Position numbers and translations under genes: made by a program
Shown: positions 57,058 through 64,000 of the stretch, piece by piece
Layout of the letters: each line of letters starts with the position of its first letter
Numbering within the stretch: the first letter of the stretch is position 1
Source: Actinernus sp. WN-2022
Lineage: Eukaryota > Cnidaria > Anthozoa > Actiniaria > Actinernidae
Direction: 5' to 3'
Assembly: GCA_030867875.1 (NCBI GenBank)
Contig: JAOWCC010001634.1
Span: 135,186,022 to 135,250,021 of the forward strand
Length of the DNA: 64,000 nucleotides
The notes under the pieces: generated by a model
The model's database searches: none
Told to the model about the DNA's origin: nothing
The model's input: only the letters and a program-made list of their open reading frames with translations

Positions 57058-58129
57058 TTTAGGTGTGCCCCAAGGGTCAATCCTTGGACCCCTCCTGTTC
57101 GTACTGCATGTGAATGATTTGCCAGGAGTGGTTCACCATTGTAGTATACTGTTGTATGCTGATGATACAGTCCTGTTCTATTCTGCAGCTAATGCAGCTG
57201 CGATCGAACAAAGGCTTAATGAAGAACTGAATCTGATTGAAACTTGCATGGCTCCGTGACAATAACTTGTTTCTGAACGTCTCGAAAACTGGAGCTATGT
57301 TATTTGGAACCTGTGGTAGGCTATCCAGTGTGGATAGTTTTAGTTTAATGATTAATGGCCATGCCATCAAGCGTGTGTATGAATTTAAATATCTAGGAGT
57401 TCTCTTTGATGAATATATTTCGTGGAATGCCCATGTTAAGTATGTTTTATCATGCAAGAGCCGGTAAGAGGGTGGGGATGTTAGGTCGTATCAGAAACAA
57501 TATAACATCACATTGTGCAAACATGATATATACATCTTTCATTCGTCCTATTATGGACTACTGTGACACTGTTTGGACCTGCTGTAGAGAGGGAAACAGC
57601 TCCTCTCTAGAGAAACTACAAAGGCGCGCGGCAAGAATAGTACCAAAAAATGGGCGATAGTGACAGAGCCTTGGACAATGTAGGTGGACTACTCTTCAAT
57701 GTAGGCGCGATAGTCATGTATTTGAACTCGTTAAGAAAAGTATTAACAATCGCTGCCCGCAGTTGTTAAAGAATTATTTTAGTTTTAATAGAGACGTCAC
57801 CGGCCGTACAACTAGACAAAGTAATCTATTACATTTACCTATAAGCTAAGGTGCGCACTGAATTTGCGAAACTTTTATTTTTATTATAACGGATGCATCA
57901 TTTTTAATAGATTTAAATCACAATAGTTTTACGATTTATTGGTAGTTTTAATTATTGTAAGCTTTCTATGTCGATCAATTATATCTGTGAATAGTTTTAA
58001 ATTATAGTTACAATAGTTATTAATAGTTTAATTGTTATAATTTAATTGTCAGGGCTCCTATTGATAGCAGTCACATTTTGTGACTAAAGGCACTACCCTG
58101 CTTAAAAAAAGTTTGTTCATTCATTCACT
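57058..58129 (+). mobile_element. 5'-truncated LINE with (TTCA)n tail
   Basis: It starts in the middle of the RT (GVPQGSILGP), continues with broken frames to about 57850, and ends after a CTAAAGGCACTACCCTGC hairpin region with TTCATTCATTCA at about 58118-58129. Confidence 0.75.
57062..57660 (+). pseudogene. LINE reverse transcriptase fragment, several frameshifts
   Basis: Three frames read in series: GVPQGSILGPLLFVLHVNDL with intact LLYADDTVLF (57062-57259); LRDNNLFLNVSKTGAMLFGT and EFKYLGVLFDEYISWNAHVK (to 57467); then AGKRVGMLGRIRNN and SFIRPIMDYCDTVWTCC to QRRAARIV (to 57660). Frame changes lie near 57245 and 57455. Typical RT palm and thumb of a CR1/L2-like LINE; non-functional. Confidence 0.85.
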
Positions 58130-58220
58130 CTTTAACGTCCACATCAGTTTTCTCACAGTTATATTGACCACTACACACATTTCCTCTAAAACATATAATC
58201 CATTTCCTTTTTTCCTTATA

Positions 58221-58520
58221 GAGGGGACATTGGGGTTTGCGGTGTTGCGGTGTGGGTCAGTAGTTAGTGCGGTGAATTGAATCCTATATTGCGGTATTGC
58301 GGTGATCGCAAATGCTGCGGTGTGCGTTGTTTGTGTTTTCAAACCTGCGGTGTTCGGTGAAACGTTTGTTTTCAAAGTCAAATCCATGTAAATTACGGGA
58401 CTCTTAAAAAAAATTGTGCGTCATTGCGGTGTCGGTATTTTGTCAACGTTACATGCGGTGATGCGGTGTTTTCGAATTTGTTTTGCGGTGTTGCGGTATT
58501 GAGAGCCCCCAATGTCCCCC
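58221..58520. mobile_element. MITE of GCGGTG repeats with 8-bp target duplication
   Basis: GAGGGGACATTGGGG at 58221 and CCCCAATGTCCCCC ending at 58520 are inverted. TCCTTATA directly flanks both sides (58213-58220 and 58521-58528), a perfect 8-bp duplication as made by hAT-type transposases. The interior is built of tgcggtgt-type repeats (more than ten). Confidence 0.75.
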
Positions 58521-58528
58521 TCCTTATA

Positions 58529-59189
58529 TAATATATTTACATGTATTGTAATTAAACAATCTGTAAATAGTGTGCAATAAAGAATCTTTATCTTAATTAA
58601 TGTTCCCTTTCAAGCAACTTCTTCTTCACCTGGCGGTGTTCCTTTTTCTCAATCTCCCTTTGCATCTTCCTTGTCCTTAGCATCAACCAATTTGTCTCTT
58701 GCCTCAGTCCCATTCTTCTTTGGTTCTTCCTTCTCCTCAAACGTTAGCTCAAATGGTCTTTCCTTAACAGCGAAGCAGTGTAGAAAATCCCACCTTTTTG
58801 AAAGAATTCCTCTCTCAAACAAAATCTTAAAGATAAGGAAAAATACGTCAGAAAGGAACGTTTAACGCCCATACTTTGCTTTAGTGCCATGCCGGATTAT
58901 CCAGTGAATAAAAAGTACCATAATTATGAAATAAAATGGCAACCGGCTTCTGTGTCTGGACTAGACTGTCACGCTAGACTAGACTGTATTTTCCAAATAT
59001 GGTACTTTTGAATCACTGAATAATCCGGAGCATAGGGCGGCGGTGACACGTTTCAACTCCCTTATATGTTTCTGAATACGTATGATAGTATTCTAATTCC
59101 TACCATATCTCTTTCTACACATCACACTATCTATTTTTAATATGGCTCTGTCACCACCACTGCCACCTTGTCTTTCTACCATATCTATG
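58529..59189. other. Non-coding region with a retroelement-like tail
   Basis: TGCAATAAAGAATCTTTATC near 58573 resembles another retroelement 3' end. 'actagactgt' is repeated at 58961 and 58978. No gene. Confidence 0.45.
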
Positions 59190-59312
59190 TAAAAAGGGAG
59201 CCCAAAATTAAAAGGCTTGGGGTTTGTATTGGGCTTCCTGGCCACGCTTTATGTAATCTATGTCTCTTGTAATATTTCGTGCAATAAAATTTGACATGAC
59301 TTGACTTGACTT
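59190..59312 (+). repeat. LINE/SINE 3' end with TTGAC tail
   Basis: GGGAGCCCAA and TTGGGCTTCC pair as a hairpin, followed by GTGCAATAAAATTTGAC and repeats of (a/c)ttgac. It has the same hairpin type as 20925-21055. Confidence 0.65.
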
Positions 59313-59720
59313 ATTGCATTTTGATTGATCAATAGCCGGACAAAATACTTTGATTCATATTTTCTCACGGACAATATGCCTTTGCGATGTAAGACAGTGT
59401 ACAATGCATGGTCCGACGGCGCGAGTTTCAAATCAGCTAAGCTATGATACCGAGAGCAAATCTACACGACTAAAATAAAGCATAACAAACAAAACCGACG
59501 TTGAAAAGATACCGAAAACACAAAAAAAAACAGAGCGCTAAAGCCCGCCTTACACGACTCATGCCATGTATTCGAGTCCATGCAATGCAATTTTTGGTTA
59601 CACCGTGCCATTTAAGGCACGGATACACTTTGCAAAATTGCTTGCACCAGCTACCCCTTCTTAACACAATTTCCGGTAACCACACGTTGCAATATGTCCT
59701 GCAACACTACACACGCTACA
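59313..59720. other. Non-coding region
   Basis: No gene seen. Small palindromes only ('gtgccatttaaggcac' near 59608). Confidence 0.4.
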
Positions 59721-60129
59721 ATAGACCCTTGGCAGGACCTGGTCACGTAACATTTTTAGTCTGTCAATCAAAACAAATTCGGCGCTAGAACAACATGGAT
59801 GCCAGAAATGGAAAGAGCAAGCCAAAATTAGTAAAAAAGACATCAGGTCCATTATATCTTTAACACTGAAGGAACGGCAAATTTTTGAAAACTCTAAATT
59901 TAACAGAGTTTGTGAGGCTGACTGGAATCAGATCTGTTAAATTGTAGAGTCTCCAAACATTTGCCATTCCTTCAGTTTTAAAGATATGGACCTATAGCTA
60001 AAGCTTGGGCTTTTTACTAATTTTGGCTTACTCTTTCCATTTTTTGCATTCACGTTCTAGCGCCAATTTGTTTTGATTGACAGGCTAAATAAGTCACATG
60101 CCAGGTCCTGCATACTTTTTAGGGCCTAT
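59721..60129. mobile_element. Foldback element with about 180-bp arms
   Basis: 'ggcaggacctggtcacgtaa' followed by 'tgtcaatcaaaacaaatt' and 'cgctagaa' at the left recurs in reverse complement at the right (ends 'ccaggtcctgc' at 60111). The outer ends aataga and cctatt also pair. The inner arms pair with 'aaggaacggcaaat' and 'atttgccattcctt'. Non-coding. Confidence 0.75.
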
Positions 60130-60225
60130 TCGCTTATGTCGGCAACATTGCGCGCAAGATTGTAGCCGGTGTGACCGTATTATTAAACATTTAATATCGA
60201 TTCCACATTAAGTGAATCTGATAGT

Positions 60226-60489
60226 CCAGTTTCGTATTCGAAAATTACCGCTGAACGCGATGACTACAGACACATGTATACAGGGTTAGCCTCGTTCTTA
60301 AGTTAAACATTCATAAATACCAGCAATTAAAGTGAGCTATTCACAATTCTACGTATTGTGGTAGTTTCGCGTTTTGCACCTTGCTGGTATTTAAAAATGT
60401 TTAACTTAAGAACGAGGCTAACCCTGTAATGATATATTCATGCGTCTGTAGTCATCGCATTCAATGGTAATTTTCGAATACGAAGCTGG
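60226..60489. mobile_element. Inverted-repeat MITE with about 95-bp arms
   Basis: CCAG..TTCGTATTCGAAAATTACC at the left and the matching reverse complement ending CTGG at 60489. 'gttagcctcgttcttaagtt' recurs inverted in the inner arms. The loop is about 60 bp. Confidence 0.75.
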
Positions 60490-61219
60490 GGTATTGGTAG
60501 TGATAGTAATATATTCTCACCGAGAGCATCCACAAACAATGCCAAGAACGATACTAAGTTATGGGAGAGATCAGCCCTTCGGCGGCCGCGCCCTGGTAAC
60601 TCCGCATTCGAGCTGGCACCACTTTAGTAGAGGAGTTATGCACTGTAATAGCATCGGTTTAATTATCCAAGTTTAATTACCAAGGTGTTATACTTGATGA
60701 ACAGCTTGTAGGGTAGTTATCACGCATACGATCTTGCCTTACCCTTATCTTGCCTTACCCTCTCACCCCCAGTGCTTAGCGCGCTCACATAGCATAGCAG
60801 CCATTTTCGATTCTATCGAAATCCAGAGTTTTATGGTAGTGGTTTTAATCTTCTCTACATCTCTGCCATCCTTCCAGCTATCGTCCAAAAAATCATACTA
60901 GGTTGAACCTTTTTATTGCTCTTCCTATTGAGCCGTCTTATTTAAATTTTTTTTTTAAATTAATTGGTTATGGAAATTTTAGTTTTATTTCAGGTGGCCG
61001 TAGTTCTCTGATGGATGCCAGTCTCGTTCGTCCTCAACGAAAGGAAACAATTGTCCGTTTGTGTCTACGATTTTCACCTTCAACATGGAGAAGCTATTCT
61101 GACAATTAATCTTTATATGTAAAGATATATTAGCGCTTAGTTCGAGTATCTACTATCTTTGAGCCGATTTGGGTTTTTGACTAACACAGTACTGTAGCTG
61201 GCTTACGTGACCACAATTT
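60490..61219. other. Non-coding region
   Basis: Nothing recognised except 'cttgccttaccct' repeated at 60733-60761. Confidence 0.4.
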
Positions 61220-61314
61220 GCAACAAAACTCCACTTGAAAAACAGTTTCCTAAAATCATTTTCAGGGCTTTGGCGTTTAACTTGTGGAAACAGGTCTCTC
61301 TCTGGTTTCGAAGG
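61220..61314. repeat. Direct repeat, copy 1
   Basis: 'ggcgtttaacttgtggaaac' followed by aggtctctctctggtttcgaaggg is shared with 61663-61776. The similarity also includes 'caac(a/g)aaactcc(a/g)cttg'. Confidence 0.75.
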
Positions 61315-61662
61315 GCGGAATTCGGGCTTTCAGACAGTGATTTTGCCGAGATTTTCAGATTCACCGGGTTCTTCATTTGAAGTTTATACTCGCACGAAAT
61401 TTGACAAACAAAGCCGCCGAGACTGCATGATAATAATTTTTTATTTCAAACGAGCTGTTATTCGTTCACTGTTCTCTCTTGAACTGGTTCTCTGGCACCA
61501 GCAACGAGATTGCCTGTTAGGAGATGATCTCTCTCTCTCTCTCTGTGTGCAGGGAAAAATAGAACCGAGGGGAGAAACCTCTCTTTTCATAATTATTAGT
61601 ATTCTCTGTTTATAGTACTGATGACAGGGTTCGGAAGCGACGGGTGAGCTGTAAAATATTAT
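61315..61662. other. Non-coding region between direct repeats
   Basis: A (TC)n run lies at about 61529-61544. The 126-codon frame across 61235-61615 runs through the repeat and has no domain. Confidence 0.45.
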
Positions 61663-61776
61663 AGGCAACGAAACTCCGCTTGGTCGACCCGAAAAGAATT
61701 GAGCAACTTCCTAACATCATTTTGAGGGCTTCGGCGTTTAACTTGTGGAAACAGGTCTCTCTCTGGTTTCGAAGGG
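61663..61776. repeat. Direct repeat, copy 2
   Basis: Shares about 75-95 bp with 61220-61314, about 440 bp apart, in the same orientation. Confidence 0.75.
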
Positions 61777-61794
61777 TTTTCACACAGTAGATTT

Positions 61795-61857
61795 TATTGA
61801 TACAGGGCCCCTTTGGACACCACCCTGATCAAATAAAGTTCATCTATCTATCTATAG
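61795..61857 (+). repeat. LINE/SINE 3' end with (ATCT)n tail
   Basis: GGGCCCCTTTGGACACCACCC is followed by GATCAAATAAAGTTC and ATCTATCTATCTAT, the usual 3' end of a non-LTR element. Confidence 0.6.
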
Positions 61858-63014
61858 GTATAACTATAAAACCAGTGCTTTCCTTCCAAAACTCAGAAAG
61901 TCCGAAAATCAAATGTGAAATGAGAGACATAACAACGCTAACAAATTCAGACCATCCCGTATCACATCCGGGACATATCTGCGGGCAGCAGCGCTAATTC
62001 AGTAAAATTCAAAAGTTACGGAATGACACGTAAAGAGATAAAAATTAAGGAAAACAAAGGGAACGTAAAAGTGTGTATTTAGCGGACGACTAAGTCAGTC
62101 GCCCAATAAGGATCTGATAACGTTTACCTGATCAGAATAACAATAAAGCACTCCATAGCCTGACCATATCGTGGTTGTGCTTATGCATATGCAGGATGGA
62201 ATTGTGATGAACATACACTTAGTCGGCACACCTATCCGTACGTTACTCAATAAATGCAATGAATACGCTCAGAGACCATACAGGACGAGGGCGCTGGAGT
62301 TGCAACACTTGGGACTATACTCCTCCATGCAATCACGCCACTGCATAGACGTAAACCGAACATAGAAAATCATATCGAGCGAAAATCCGGCAATACATTT
62401 GTAGCCCTCACAGATGCATTGAAAATAATAAAATATATACGAAGGAATAGTATAGACCTGAAGCGAAGCAACTCCGAAATACGCCGTCCAGGGACAGGGT
62501 AATAAAAGGTATTAGACAACCCCATCGGAGTAGCTTTGCACCGGGAAACCATACTGAAAATATATTGCATGAAAAAAATGTAAAAAACAAAATTGTACTA
62601 TGTCAGTGCAAAACATAGACTCTAACGAAGAACAGGGCAGTGTGATGTAACGGCCCAGAATACTCCATAATGAAAAACATTATCATGTACATAGTGACGA
62701 CAACGCCTTGTACGGCTAAATAGAAAACTCAACGCCCATGATACAACGTTTCGCTTTCCCTACTAAGCGAGACACGCTCGCTCCCCGTAGCTGAAGAGCG
62801 AGGCTAGGCAGGATCGACTCCTAGATACACAATACAACGGAGGCCCAAATGGGCGTGAACTAGGTATGGCAGCAGAGAATAGGATACTCTTGTGTGGCGT
62901 AATACACCGTTCAAAATTCTGTTTTAGGAACGTAGTACAGAGAAATTACTGACAAAGCAGAGCTGACTCTACTCTACATATTTTAATAACATTCTTAGGG
63001 CGTGATTGGCATAG
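61858..63014. other. Non-coding or highly decayed region
   Basis: No gene supported. One phase stays open over about 62345-62500 (contains IENHIERKSGNTFVALTDAL) but is broken on both sides and not recognised. Confidence 0.4.
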
Positions 63015-64000
63015 CCTAAATCTTCAAAAATCGATGATTTTTCTAAGGACCTTAGACCTATTTCTTTAACACCGACGCTGTCTAAAATAGCCGAAGACTA
63101 TGTAGTCCAGGTTCACGTTAAGCCGGCAATCCTGGATCATTTAGGGTCAGACCAATTTGGCTGTATTCCAAAATCATCTACTACACACGCCCTAATCAAC
63201 ATGCTTCACAACTGGTCCAAAGCCACTGACGGAACAGGTGCTGACATTAGGGTCTTTGTCTTAGATTACAGAAAGGCTTTTGACTTAATTGATCACACCC
63301 TACTTATCACTAAACTATCTAAATACGGAATAAATCCTTTTATTGGAAATTGGATCTGCGATTTTTTAAGCAATAGACTGCAGAGAGTGAAACTCGCTCA
63401 AGATTGTTTTTCTGAATGGGAGTCTGTGCCTGCTGGAGTCCCACAAGGGACAAAGCTTGGACCTTGGCTGTTTATTGCTATGATAGACGACCTCCAAGTC
63501 CCCTCTGCAAATGGAACTTTTAAATATGTCGATGACACCACTATCTACGAAGTAATTAATAAAAAAGAAACCAGTTTGGCTCAGACGCCCATAAATGAAA
63601 TTCAGAAATGGTCCACAGAAAACAAGTTCCAGTTACATCCAAAGAAATGCAAGGAACTCCGTATTTCTTTTGCGCGCTCGGAAAGATTTCATAACCAAGT
63701 CTACATTAATGAAGCTCCAGTTCAGCCTGTAAAGTCGATCATGATCCTTGGTGTAACAATACAAGACGACCTTAAGTGGAACTTGCACACTGATATCACC
63801 ATCAAGAAAGCCTCAAAAAGACTGTACTTCTTAATACAACTGAAGCGTGCAAACGTTCCAACTAGTGAACTACTCCAATTCTATATAGCCTGTATTAGGT
63901 CCGTTTTACTTTACGCATGTCAAGTCTTTCATTATGGTCTGCCAGAATATCTTAGCCTTTCTTTTGAGCGTGTTCAGAAAAGAGCAATGAGTATTGTCTA
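63015..64000 (+). pseudogene. LINE reverse transcriptase, open to the right edge
   Basis: An open phase runs from after a stop at 63012-63014 to the end of the window. Motifs in order: KDLRPISLTPTLSKIAE, LDHLGSDQFGCIPKSSTTHA, RVFVLDYRKAFDLIDHTLLI, PAGVPQGTKLGPWLFIAMID, catalytic KYVDDTTIY, then LGVTIQDDLKWNLH and CQVFHYGLPEYL. This is a non-LTR reverse transcriptase of a different family from the others in the window (Jockey/X-like by feel). It starts abruptly, so it is 5'-truncated. The active site is intact and the frame unbroken for about 985 bp. There is no start codon at its left end. Confidence 0.85.

Noticed and set aside
61235..61615. 126-codon frame
   Set aside because: It crosses a direct repeat and a TC microsatellite and lacks domain character.

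Overview
The window looks like nuclear DNA of an animal, most likely an anthozoan cnidarian (stony coral or sea anemone). The reasons are an AT-rich background, almost no dense coding, CR1/L2/Jockey-like LINE pieces, a Ty3-type LTR retrotransposon, a Penelope-like GIY-YIG relic, many palindromic MITEs and a single-exon C2H2 zinc-finger gene. The taxon is inferred from repeat content and not proven. There are no operons, phage genes or CRISPR arrays.

Layout. 1-11 kb is non-coding DNA built from nested inverted-repeat DNA elements: a non-autonomous element at 1031-2185, a MITE at 5078-5391, and a TIR element at 5450-6225 that carries a Penelope-like fragment. 11-19.9 kb is the main feature. A LINE on the minus strand keeps the end of ORF1 (19591-19848) and an intact 1097-residue ORF2 (11452-14745). 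A complete Ty3-type element (14967-19564, identical 125-bp LTRs, 5-bp target duplication ATGTG) has inserted between the two ORFs. Its gag-pol frame is open except for one in-frame UAA just before the integrase C-terminus.

20-26 kb is repeat-rich and non-coding, with an inverted-repeat element at about 22935-23712 that contains a tRNA-like promoter. 26379-30086 (minus) is the only convincing host gene, a 1235-residue protein with six blocks of three C2H2 fingers. 30.3-33.4 kb holds a foldback element, two MITEs and one possible host terminal exon (32707-32885, minus).

33.4-64 kb holds decayed LINE copies (33373-35500, 41816-43205, 55485-56034, 57058-58129 and one running off the right edge from 63015) among many palindromic MITEs. 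One complex structure at 50437-53018 has arms made of an AGGTCA-type palindromic repeat, and a TTAA-flanked element has inserted into one arm.

How the parts relate: the order of insertion can be read directly in several places (Ty3 into LINE, Penelope into TIR element, TTAA element into repeat arm, tRNA-like segment inside an inverted repeat). I found no clear new multi-gene system. The items most worth a second look are the UAA in the Ty3 element, which sits in a CAR-YY context, the receptor-half-site palindromes in the 50.4-53.0 kb repeat, and the triplet design of the zinc-finger gene.
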